From BOG-933 sp037132135 (lineage in GTDB: Bacteria; Pseudomonadota; Alphaproteobacteria; Azospirillales; Azospirillaceae): a stretch of 8,867 nt of DNA. Shown in pieces: positions 1-5,710 of the stretch. Each line of letters starts with the position of its first letter. Positions within the stretch are counted from its first letter, which is position 1. The stretch covers positions 1 through 8,867 of the forward strand of contig JBAXPR010000132.1 of the NCBI GenBank assembly GCA_037132135.1. Direction: 5' to 3'. The position numbers and the translations under genes are program-made. The notes under the pieces were generated by a model. It saw only the letters and a program-made list of their open reading frames with translations. It searched no databases and was not told where the DNA came from.

Positions 1-481
1 CGGCGATGCGGGCGATGACGTCGTTGAGGCTTTCGAGATGCTGGATGTTGAGGGTTGAATAGACGTCGATGCCGGCATCCAGAATCTCGGTGACATCCTG
101 GTGGCGCTTGGGGTGGCGGCTGCCCGGAACGTTGGTGTGGGCCAACTCGTCGACCAGCACCAGCTTGGGCCGGCGGCGGAGGATCGAATCGAGGTCCATC
201 TCCTCGAAATGCAGGCCCCGGTACTCGACCTTCTGGCGGGGGATCGCCTCCAGGCCGCGCACGAAGGCCTCGGTCTCGCGCCGGCCGTGGGTCTCGACCA
301 CCCCGGCCACCACGTCCAGCCCCTCGCGCCGCCGGTACTGGGCGGTGCGCAGCATGGCATAGGTCTTGCCGACGCCGGGAGCGGCGCCGAGGAAGATCTT
401 GAGGCGGCCGCGATGCTCGCGGTTGACCTGCTCCAGCAGGGCTTCCGGTGAAGGACGATCAGTGTCGGCGCGGTCGGCCAT
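1..481 (-). CDS. kdpD: Sensor histidine kinase KdpD, N-terminal part (cut by window edge)
   Basis: KdpD is the membrane sensor kinase that, with KdpE, controls the high-affinity potassium ATPase KdpFABC. Only its cytoplasmic N-terminal KdpD domain (160 codons) lies in the window. The Walker A-type motif GAAPGVGKT is at residues 32-40, preceded by RGRLKIFL. The Walker B-like stretch LVLVDELAHTN is at 107-117, followed by GSRHPKRHQDV and YSTLNIQHLES, all hallmark KdpD sequence. The universal-stress-like domain, four membrane segments and kinase core lie beyond the left edge. The ATG at 481 is preceded by AAAGG (488-492) six bases upstream. The family N-terminus normally begins a few residues before the RPSPEALL-type segment, which fits this start. 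The gene upstream on the same strand, 45 nt away, is a coiled-coil membrane protein and not kdpC, which is unusual. The family assignment is certain. Confidence 0.97.
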   Translation of the reverse strand, partial: MADRADTDRPSPEALLEQVNREHRGRLKIFLGAAPGVGKTYAMLRTAQYRRREGLDVVAGVVETHGRRETEAFVRGLEAIPRQKVEYRGLHFEEMDLDSILRRRPKLVLVDELAHTNVPGSRHPKRHQDVTEILDAGIDVYSTLNIQHLESLNDVIARIA

Positions 482-513
482 GATGTGCCTTTGTTCAACC
501 CCGGAGGACGGGC

Positions 514-528
514 GACCGGCGGCCGGTC
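514..528. repeat. 15-bp inverted repeat before kdpD
   Basis: The sequence gaccggcggccggtc is a perfect inverted repeat with a single central base. It overlaps the stop codon of the coiled-coil gene and lies 33 bp upstream of the kdpD start. It could be an operator half-site pair or a small hairpin between the two coding regions. No T-run follows on the minus strand, so it is not a standard intrinsic terminator. Chance occurrence in DNA this GC-rich is quite possible. Confidence 0.3.
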
Positions 529-883
529 AATGGCCGAAAACCTTGAGCATCGAGGGGATCGCGATGCCCGCCGCCAGCATGGCCCCGAGCTTGATCGTCA
601 TCCGCTGCTCCAGTTGCTTGAGTTCGGCCCGGACACTCTCGATGGCGGCCGAAAGCTCGGTCCTCAGGGTGTTGATCATGGCGGTCAGGTCGTTCCTGAG
701 CGAATTGATCAAGGCCGTCAGGTCGGATTTGGCCGCGACGACGTCGGCCTTGGTCGCCAGCTCGGCCCCCGACATCGCTTCGGCCAGGGCCTGGGCCACG
801 CCTTCGGCCTGCTCCAGCGGCATCTTGGCTTCCGAGCGCAAGGTCCGGGCCAGCTTCAGGGTATCGAACGCCATCGCGACCAT
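527..883 (-). CDS. Small coiled-coil protein with C-terminal membrane segment (DUF1640/CCDC90-like)
   Basis: This 118-residue protein has three parts. The amphipathic N-terminal segment (MAFDTLKLARTLRSEAKMP, then EQAEGVAQALAEAM, residues 4-37) resembles the start of DUF1640 (CCDC90-type) proteins. The middle is a regular coiled coil of 11-residue repeats (54-97). The last ~22 residues are one hydrophobic membrane segment (about 96-113) ending in KVFGH. The expected product is a small tail-anchored, oligomeric coiled-coil protein. Bacterial members have no settled function; eukaryotic relatives are mitochondrial inner-membrane proteins linked to the calcium uniporter. The ATG at 883 is chosen because GGGAGAG (889-895) sits five bases upstream. 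A longer reading from 919 would begin inside the likely promoter, upstream of its transcription start. The MAFDTLK methionine at 874 is also possible. It is probably co-transcribed with kdpD. Confidence 0.8.
   Translation of the reverse strand: MVAMAFDTLKLARTLRSEAKMPLEQAEGVAQALAEAMSGAELATKADVVAAKSDLTALINSLRNDLTAMINTLRTELSAAIESVRAELKQLEQRMTIKLGAMLAAGIAIPSMLKVFGH
593..724 (-). repeat. Four consecutive 11-residue (33-bp) coiled-coil repeats
   Basis: Residues 54-97 of the coiled-coil protein divide into four hendecads with no gap: DLTALINSLRN, DLTAMINTLRT, ELSAAIESVRA and ELKQLEQRMTI minus its last residue. Each has an acid-Leu pair at positions 1-2, a hydrophobic residue near 5-6 and, in the first three, Arg at 10. 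An 11-residue period is typical of right-handed or nearly straight coiled coils. The first two copies are close to identical, which suggests internal duplication. Confidence 0.8.
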
Positions 884-888
884 TGCCG

Positions 889-895
889 CTCTCCC
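889..895 (-). promoter_or_regulatory. Ribosome binding site deciding the coiled-coil gene start
   Basis: Read on the minus strand, GGGAGAG is separated by the 5-nt spacer CGGCA from the ATG at 883. This is the only strong Shine-Dalgarno match near the N-terminus. It favours the 118-residue protein over the longest reading frame. Confidence 0.65.
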
Positions 896-910
896 GCTAT
901 CAGTCCCGAC

Positions 911-939
911 ATTATTCACCCGCCGAACCGGCGACGCAA
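911..939 (-). promoter_or_regulatory. Sigma-70-type promoter for the coiled-coil gene and kdpD
   Basis: On the minus strand, TTGCGT (934-939) and AATAAT (911-916) are separated by exactly 17 bp. Each differs from the consensus at one or two positions. Transcription would start near 904, leaving a leader of about 20 nt before the ATG at 883. The spacer contains a 13-bp inverted repeat (921-933, CGCCG-GTT-CGGCG) that could bind a regulator, or could act as a weak 3' hairpin for the preceding phosphatase gene. Confidence 0.5.
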
Positions 940-947
940 TGCCGCGA

Positions 948-2423
948 TCAGATCACCAGATCATAATGGTCCGGCGTTGCTTCGGAGTGCCAGCGGGCGA
1001 TCAGGTGATTCTGGCGATCGAAGCCGAGAGAGAGAAAGCCGCGGGCGCGGATGAAGCGCTGGCGGGTTTCGGCGAAGCGCGGCATCTCGACGACATAGTC
1101 GTCCGAAACCCGCTCGGGCGAGCGCACCAGCCGGCGCAACCCCGCGGTCAGCAGGGCACCCACCGGCGGATGAACCACCCCCGGGGCGATCAGTTGCCAA
1201 AGATCGACGCCGCCGCCCCGAACCACCGCCGCCGCCCCGAGGTTGACCTCGCCAGAGAGCACGGTCAACCGGCAGCGGTGACGCAGGGAAAAATCCGAGA
1301 GCAGCTTGAGCAGCCGCAGCCATTCCGGGCGGTGAGCCGGGCTGCGCCACTGGTCGCGAAGATCGTCATCGACATCGGAGCCCGGCCGCAGGGTATTGAT
1401 CGCTGCTTCCAGCCAGCCCATGCCGATGAAGGCCACCGGCACGCTGGAGACCAGCAGCACCTGCTTGCAGCCCTGAAACCGGGCCAGCCAGCCCGGCAGC
1501 TCCTTCCAGGTCGCCTCGCTCAGCACCTGGGTGCGGCTGCGCTCGGAGCGCAGATCGAGCATCAGGATGCCGATGTCGCCGACGCGAAAACCCTGGGTGA
1601 AGCTGCCGACGGCGGCGCCCCAGACGCTGTCCAGCGGATCGCGGATCGCGGCCCCGAGCTGAAACAGCGAGAACTGACGGCGCGCCACGGCAAAAAGGCC
1701 GCGATAGACCTGGGAGAGATGCTCGGCCTCGGGACGCGAGCCCCAGCCATCGAAGATGTCGTGGTCGTCCCACATCATGATCGAGGGAATCGAGGCCATC
1801 GCCCGCGCATAATCGGGCCGGGCCAGCGCGGCGCAGTAGGCGTTGAAATAATAGTCCATGGCCTGATCGGCCATGATCCGGGTGAAGGGCTGAGTGTAGC
1901 GGGCCGGTTCGGGCTGAGCCCACCACTGGGTCAGCGCCGAGCAGTCGGCCCAGAGATTGTCGGCATAGATCTGATCGCCGCCCTGAATCAGCAGGTGATA
2001 GGGTGTATCGCCCTGGAGCTTCAGCAGCTGCGTCCACATCCCCGCCGGCCCCTGGGGCAGGGACGAAACGCCGTATTCGTCGGCGATGCCGTTGGCGGTG
2101 GTGTAGGCGAGGCGGACCTTGGCGTGCTGGCCGGGAATCGTCATCGCCCAGCTGGCGCCCCGCTCGGGAAAGCCATAGCTGATGCGCCGGTCGTGGTTGC
2201 CGCGCGGCACCGAGAAGACGAAGCGCCAGACATGGCGACCCCGCCAGACAAAGACATGGCGCGGCGGCACCGGCAGCGACACCCCCTCGACCATCAGGTC
2301 GTCGGGTTCGACCGTCCCCTCGAAAACGAACAGCGCCGAGAGGCGCCAGCGGTCGCCCTCCTCGCCCCGGAAATGCAGGATCGGACCGACGACCGGTCGA
2401 GGAACCGGTTTTTCGCTCGCCAT
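948..2423 (-). CDS. PhoD-like metallophosphatase, cytoplasmic type
   Basis: This 491-residue protein belongs to the alkaline phosphatase D (PhoD) family of metal-dependent phosphomono/diesterases. The N-terminal ~110 residues form a beta-rich domain (VGPILHF at 12-18, WRFVFSVPRGNHDRRISYGF at 66-85). The phosphatase core shows GGDQIYAD (148-155, metal-binding Asp150), MMWDDHDIFDGWGS (216-229) and LMLDLRSERS (287-296). The third metal motif reads LSGEVNLGA (389-397), with Asn394 where this motif usually has His. No signal peptide or twin-arginine motif is visible, so unlike classical secreted PhoD it should be cytoplasmic. The ATG at 2423 is chosen for the strong AGGGGGAG (2433-2440) nine bases upstream. 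The frame stays open for 25 more codons upstream, but those residues look non-conserved. The substrate is unknown. No phosphate-starvation operator is evident. Confidence 0.9.
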   Translation of the reverse strand: MASEKPVPRPVVGPILHFRGEEGDRWRLSALFVFEGTVEPDDLMVEGVSLPVPPRHVFVWRGRHVWRFVFSVPRGNHDRRISYGFPERGASWAMTIPGQHAKVRLAYTTANGIADEYGVSSLPQGPAGMWTQLLKLQGDTPYHLLIQGGDQIYADNLWADCSALTQWWAQPEPARYTQPFTRIMADQAMDYYFNAYCAALARPDYARAMASIPSIMMWDDHDIFDGWGSRPEAEHLSQVYRGLFAVARRQFSLFQLGAAIRDPLDSVWGAAVGSFTQGFRVGDIGILMLDLRSERSRTQVLSEATWKELPGWLARFQGCKQVLLVSSVPVAFIGMGWLEAAINTLRPGSDVDDDLRDQWRSPAHRPEWLRLLKLLSDFSLRHRCRLTVLSGEVNLGAAAVVRGGGVDLWQLIAPGVVHPPVGALLTAGLRRLVRSPERVSDDYVVEMPRFAETRQRFIRARGFLSLGFDRQNHLIARWHSEATPDHYDLVI

Positions 2424-2432
2424 GACGTTTCG

Positions 2433-2440
2433 CTCCCCCT
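2433..2440 (-). promoter_or_regulatory. Strong ribosome binding site for the PhoD-like gene
   Basis: AGGGGGAG on the minus strand lies nine bases before the ATG at 2423. It sets the start of the phosphatase 25 codons inside the longest open frame. The remaining 175 bp up to the methyltransferase gene show no promoter I would defend. Confidence 0.65.
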
Positions 2441-2598
2441 GTCCCGGACCTTGCACCGATGTCGCCCACGGGTCGCAGCCGAAGGCGCGCACGGCCAAAA
2501 CATAGGCGGAACGTCGGACCTCTCATAGCAAAAAAGCAGCAGCGACTCCGGATCGGCCGGGGCAATCCCCGATAACGCCGGTCGGGATTTTTGCCCGG

Positions 2599-3276
2599 TC
2601 AGGCTTCGACCCGCCAGACCGTGGTCGATTTGACGTCGGTGTCCTCGACATCGCTGATGGTCCGAATCAGGTGGCGGGCGAGCGCGGTCAGGCCGGTGCG
2701 CGGCAGATAGCTGCGGCCGGGATCGCCGATGATCACGGTGACGCCGCCGGCGGCCTCGTGGCGCAGCCAGGCGATCACCGCCTCGGCCATCGGGCGCTCA
2801 TAACAGACGTCGCCGGCCAGAATCACCTCGGCGCCGCAGCGGCGCGGACCCACCACGTCCTCGGCCGAAACCGTGACGGCAAGGCCGTTGGCGGCGGCGT
2901 TGAGCCGAATCGCGGCAAGAGCAAACGAATCGATGTCGACGGCGGTGACCGTGGCCGCCCCGGCCCGGGCCGCCGCGAGAGCGATCAGGCCGCAGCCGGC
3001 GGCGAAATCAAGCACCCGGCGCCCGCGCACCAGTTCGGGATGGTCGAGAATGTGGCGGGCCACCGCCTGACCGCCGACCCAGGCGAAGGCCCAGTAGGGC
3101 GGCGGCAGGCCGACCGTGCCCGCCGTCTCCTCGCTGGCCTGCCAGAGCGGCGTCACTTCGGTGGCGAGATGCAGCCGCAGCTCCGGAATCAGGGGTGCCG
3201 TGGTTAATACGGTATGACCCGTAATGAAACCATCGCAAACAGACGGGGGACACTCGATCAAAGGCTGGGACCTCAC
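2599..3276 (-). CDS. Class I SAM-dependent methyltransferase, ETF-beta lysine methyltransferase (ETFBKMT/METTL20)-like
   Basis: This 225-residue seven-beta-strand methyltransferase has the sequence pattern of bacterial METTL20 homologues. These trimethylate lysines of the electron transfer flavoprotein beta subunit near its docking loop; they are often misnamed nicotinamide N-methyltransferase or PrmA-like. The N-terminal conserved block is FITGHTVLTTAPLIPELRLH (17-36), with LPPPYWAFAWVGGQA at 57-71. SAM motif I is VLDFAAGCGLIALAAA (88-103), the acidic motif is VDID (113-116), and the diagnostic post-motif is GDVCYE (155-160). GDPGRSYLP (184-192) follows. The start is GTG at 3276 with no clear ribosome site. 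An internal TTG at 3261, nine bases after GTGAGG, is a credible alternative. It precedes the phosphatase by 175 bp on the same strand; no etfAB is nearby. The substrate is inferred from family resemblance. Confidence 0.85.
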   Translation of the reverse strand: MRSQPLIECPPSVCDGFITGHTVLTTAPLIPELRLHLATEVTPLWQASEETAGTVGLPPPYWAFAWVGGQAVARHILDHPELVRGRRVLDFAAGCGLIALAAARAGAATVTAVDIDSFALAAIRLNAAANGLAVTVSAEDVVGPRRCGAEVILAGDVCYERPMAEAVIAWLRHEAAGGVTVIIGDPGRSYLPRTGLTALARHLIRTISDVEDTDVKSTTVWRVEA

Positions 3277-3341
3277 CGCTATAAATTGTCAAACGCCGAG
3301 TGCTGCCCTGGCGCCGGACGCCGCCGGCACCAGCAAAATCG

Positions 3342-3356
3342 TTAAAATTTCACTAA
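3342..3356 (+). promoter_or_regulatory. CtrA-box-like sequence in the divergent intergenic region
   Basis: The sequence TTAA-N7-CTAA matches the alphaproteobacterial cell-cycle regulator CtrA consensus TTAA-N7-TTAA with one mismatch. It lies between the divergent methyltransferase and CHAP hydrolase genes, about 45-60 bp upstream of the likely CHAP transcription start. A single imperfect box is weak evidence. Confidence 0.25.
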
Positions 3357-3387
3357 CAGGCCGTGGCGAAAAAACCACCGCAGACGC

Positions 3388-3393
3388 TATACT
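3388..3393 (+). promoter_or_regulatory. Possible -10 element of the CHAP hydrolase promoter
   Basis: TATACT is a near-consensus -10 hexamer 66 bp upstream of the first CHAP start codon. The best partner at -35 is a poor TGGCGA (3364-3369, spacer 18 bp), so the promoter may need an activator. Confidence 0.35.
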
Positions 3394-3445
3394 TCACCTG
3401 GACAGAACATCCCTGGCATGCTAGGCAGGCACCATCAAAAATCGT

Positions 3446-3480
3446 GGGGGATAGGCTGATGCCGGGGGACAGGCTGATGC
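3446..3480 (+). repeat. Tandem duplication of ribosome binding site plus start codon
   Basis: GGGGGATAGGCTGATGC (3446-3462) is repeated with one mismatch 18 bp later as GGGGGACAGGCTGATGC (3464-3480). Each copy contains a strong GGGGGA ribosome site seven bases before an ATG (3459 and 3477). The period is six codons, so both ATGs are in the same frame and encode the repeat GDRLMP/GDRLMH. Translation of the CHAP protein could begin at either. Confidence 0.8.
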
Positions 3481-4346
3481 ACCGTGGCGTGGTTCGACTG
3501 TGCGCATTTTTCCTTACGCTGTCAATTTTGACGGTGTTGGTACCCGCCTCGGCTCAGGCCCAGATGTGTGTCCGCTATGCCCGTCAGCTGACCAGCTTCA
3601 CGATCCAGGGCGATGCCTGGACGTGGTGGCAGCACGCCGAAGGCCGCTACCAGCGGGGCGTCCGCCCGGCCGAGGGATCGGTGCTGGTGTTCCGTCGCAC
3701 CGGCCATCTCCATTACGGCCATGTCTCGGTGGTGAGCCGGGTGATCGACCGCCGGACCATCCTGGTCGACCATAGCTGGCTCGAAGGCACCGTGCTGCAC
3801 CGCGGCATGAAGGTGATCGACACCTCGCCCAACAACACCTGGAGTTCGGTCAAGGTCTGGTACGATCCGGCCGACCGCCTGGGCATCCGGACCTACCCGA
3901 CCTTTGGCTTCATCTATCCGCGCGGCCATCGCGGCTTCGAGCAGCCGCTGACGGTGGCGGCCAACGAGCGTGACGGCGACCACGACAATGAGCGCGACGG
4001 ACCGGCCGCGGTCCGGCCGGCGGCGCGCACGCCGGTGGCCCCGGCGGTTCGCGCCGCGGTCGCCTCGGTGTTCGTGCCCCATCGCAAGCCGGCTTCCGCC
4101 GGCCCGGCCCCGACCGTGGTCGCCGCCGCGGCGCCGGCCGATCCGGCGCCGGCAACCGGTCTCTACGGCGCCCCGCGCCACAAGCCCGGCCCCGCGGTCG
4201 CCACCGCAGCCGCCGGCGCGACGGCCGGAACCCAGCTGGCCGAAGTGCCGCAGGTGGTGGTGCCCCGGCGGAAGCCGATCGGCCATGGCGGTTCGCAACA
4301 GGTCGCCGAGGCCCGCGGCCGCGACGGCTCGGGACTGAACGACTGA
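3459..4346 (+). CDS. Secreted CHAP-domain amidase/peptidase with Pro/Ala-rich C-terminal tail
   Basis: CHAP domains are cysteine amidases/endopeptidases that usually cut peptidoglycan. From the ATG at 3459 the protein has 295 residues. A signal peptide spans roughly residues 1-35: MHRG, a hydrophobic core (11-28), then ASAQAQ before MC. The CHAP domain is about 36-155, with candidate nucleophile Cys37 (MCVRYAR), catalytic His88 (HYGHVSVV) and acidic partner Asp104 (LVDHSW). The conserved GDAWTWW (51-57) and PAEGSVLVFRR (70-80) are as in alphaproteobacterial CHAP proteins. The last ~130 residues are low-complexity Ala/Pro/Arg-rich with three basic motifs: PHRKP (207-211), PRHKP (239-243) and PRRKP (269-273). 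Expected location is the periplasm, perhaps contacting the cell wall. The ATG at 3477 gives a 289-residue protein with a more typical signal peptide. The start of the next gene is only ~26 bp downstream. Confidence 0.9.
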   Translation: MPGDRLMHRGVVRLCAFFLTLSILTVLVPASAQAQMCVRYARQLTSFTIQGDAWTWWQHAEGRYQRGVRPAEGSVLVFRRTGHLHYGHVSVVSRVIDRRTILVDHSWLEGTVLHRGMKVIDTSPNNTWSSVKVWYDPADRLGIRTYPTFGFIYPRGHRGFEQPLTVAANERDGDHDNERDGPAAVRPAARTPVAPAVRAAVASVFVPHRKPASAGPAPTVVAAAAPADPAPATGLYGAPRHKPGPAVATAAAGATAGTQLAEVPQVVVPRRKPIGHGGSQQVAEARGRDGSGLND

Positions 4347-4372
4347 TCGCGCCCACCCTGGCCGAGGCGGCG

Positions 4373-5155
4373 GTGGCGGTGTTGACCGCCGCCGGCCCGG
4401 CCGAAAAGCTATCCCTGACCAAAGCCGCCGCCGCCGCGTGGCGCGATGGCCGTCTGACCGTTGTCGGCCGGGCATCGCCTCCCGATCGCCCGGCCCGGCC
4501 CGACCGGCCGGCGTTGCGGCCGCCGCGCGAGATGGTCCGGCGCGGCCGGGCGGTGTCGGTCAAGGGCCGGGTGGCGATGCTCCACGCCCTCGCCCACATC
4601 GAGCTGAACGCCATCGACCTCGCCTGGGACCTGATCGCGCGCTTCGACGCCGACGACATGCCCAAGCCCTTCTACGACGACTGGGTAACGGTGGCCGACG
4701 ACGAGGCCCGGCATTTCGAACTGCTGGAGGCCCGTTTGGCCGATCTCGGCGCCGGCTACGGCGATCTGCCGGCCCATGACGGCCTCTGGCAGGCGGCGCT
4801 GAACACCGCCGGCAGTCTTGCCGCCCGGCTGGCGGTGGTGCCGATGGTGCTGGAGGCGCGCGGCCTCGACGTCACCCCCCGCACTGTCGAGATGCTGGCC
4901 GCCCATGGCGACCAGACCAGCGCCGCCCTGCTGCAAGCCATTCACGACGATGAAATCAGCCATGTCGCCGCCGGCCGGCGCTGGTTCGAGTTTCTCTGCG
5001 CCCGCCGGGGGGTCGAACCGGTGGCAGAATGGCGCCTGCTGCTGGCCCGCCACTTCGGCGGCCTGCTGAAGCCGCCCTTTAATGATGAAAGCCGCCGCCG
5101 GGCCGGCCTGAGCCCGGCCTATTACCGGGATGCGGCCGAGCCGCCCGCCGGCTGA
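4373..5155 (+). CDS. DUF455 family ferritin-like protein
   Basis: This protein of about 260 residues belongs to DUF455, a ferritin-like four-helix family thought to carry a di-metal site; no reaction is established. Candidate ligands appear in the expected order: Glu77 in ALAHIELNAIDLAWD, Glu111 and His114 in DEARHFELL, Glu161 in VPMVLEARGLDVTP, and Glu194 and His197 in HDDEISHVAAGRRWFE. The C-terminal KPPFNDES (233-240) is a family signature. Residues 36-55 form a Pro/Arg-rich linker (PPDRPARPDRP), also typical. No signal peptide is seen. The GTG at 4373 has only a modest GAGG five bases upstream. The frame is open further upstream and its sequence (TLAEAAVAVL) looks family-like. The true start may therefore be the CTG at 4343, overlapping the CHAP stop codon. 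Likely co-transcribed with the CHAP gene. The 3' end overlaps the opposing STAS-like gene by 34 bp. Confidence 0.88.
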   Translation: MAVLTAAGPAEKLSLTKAAAAAWRDGRLTVVGRASPPDRPARPDRPALRPPREMVRRGRAVSVKGRVAMLHALAHIELNAIDLAWDLIARFDADDMPKPFYDDWVTVADDEARHFELLEARLADLGAGYGDLPAHDGLWQAALNTAGSLAARLAVVPMVLEARGLDVTPRTVEMLAAHGDQTSAALLQAIHDDEISHVAAGRRWFEFLCARRGVEPVAEWRLLLARHFGGLLKPPFNDESRRRAGLSPAYYRDAAEPPAG

Positions 5156-5616
5156 TGCCATGGACGCGGCGCAGCCTCGGCCCGGACACCGGAGTCGAGC
5201 CGCCGGGAGCGGGACAGCCGCGCGGCGGCGGCAATGCCGAGGCCGGCAGTCTCCACCCGCCCGAGCGGCCGGGCCTTGATGATCTCGAGCACGCCATACC
5301 TGCGCAAATAATCGGCGACCGCCCCCTCCCCGACCACCAGGGAGAAATGGCGGTTGGTCAGGCGCAGCCGGCCGTTGAGCATCAGAATCTTGCCCACCGC
5401 GTAATGGTCGACCAGCAGAGTCTCGGTGGCGTCGAACACCATGAACTGCCCGGCGAGACGGCCGGCGGCGGTCATCGCCTCGGCGATGGTCCGGCGCTCT
5501 GACGTGATCATCTGGCCGGCGGCACGGAGGTTGCCCACCACCACCCCCGAGGGCGTGGTCAGGCACTCCAGATCGACCCTCAGCCTGGTGCCGACAGATG
5601 TCGCGGTTGTTGTCAT
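5122..5616 (-). CDS. Hypothetical STAS-like protein
   Basis: This 164-residue protein has no certain family. Its centre looks like a STAS fold, as in anti-sigma-factor antagonists: a helix with ITSERRTIAEAMTAAGRLAG (37-56), then a hydrophobic strand and turn MVFDATETLLVD (59-70), a helix AVGKILMLNGRLRL (73-86), a strand FSLVVGEG (91-98) and a last helix VADYLRRYGVLEII (100-113). The usual phosphorylated Ser in the DSSG-type loop is absent; the loop reads VDHYAVG. If it is STAS, it would be non-phosphorylatable or divergent. The C-terminal ~30 residues are Arg/Ala-rich and lie partly over the DUF455 3' end. The ATG at 5616 has only a weak CAGG about 11 bases upstream. Coding is supported by hydrophobic periodicity and by the lack of a better frame here. 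Confidence 0.6.
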   Translation of the reverse strand: MTTTATSVGTRLRVDLECLTTPSGVVVGNLRAAGQMITSERRTIAEAMTAAGRLAGQFMVFDATETLLVDHYAVGKILMLNGRLRLTNRHFSLVVGEGAVADYLRRYGVLEIIKARPLGRVETAGLGIAAAARLSRSRRLDSGVRAEAAPRPWHQPAGGSAASR

Positions 5617-5710
5617 GGGCAGAATAACCTGAGAGAGGCGCCGGCCGCACCGGCAATCGGGTTTGTCCTGAACAATATCAACTCCGGAGCGTTAAGGCCA
5701 GTGATTATGA

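Noticed and set aside
366..2528. 720-residue open frame on the plus strand
   Set aside because: It is the antisense of the kdpD, coiled-coil and PhoD-like genes. Its translation is His/Arg/Gly/Pro-rich with no recognisable domain, whereas the minus-strand frames carry clear family motifs. Long antisense frames are common at this GC content.
1366..2565. 399-residue open frame on the minus strand
   Set aside because: It lies in another frame over the PhoD-like gene; the Arg-rich translation has no motifs.
2558..2571. CGGGG-CAAT-CCCCG hairpin between the methyltransferase and phosphatase genes as a terminator
   Set aside because: No T-run follows the stem on either strand. The nearby A/T run (2530-2535) is about 20 bp away and not adjacent to a stem.
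3287..3292. TTGACA on the minus strand as the -35 of the methyltransferase promoter
   Set aside because: No -10-like hexamer occurs 16-18 bp downstream, and such a promoter would start transcription inside the coding region.
3363..3458. N-terminal extension of the CHAP protein by 32 residues
   Set aside because: It would place the signal peptide internally and include the likely -10 element, and it lacks the strong ribosome sites present at 3446-3480.
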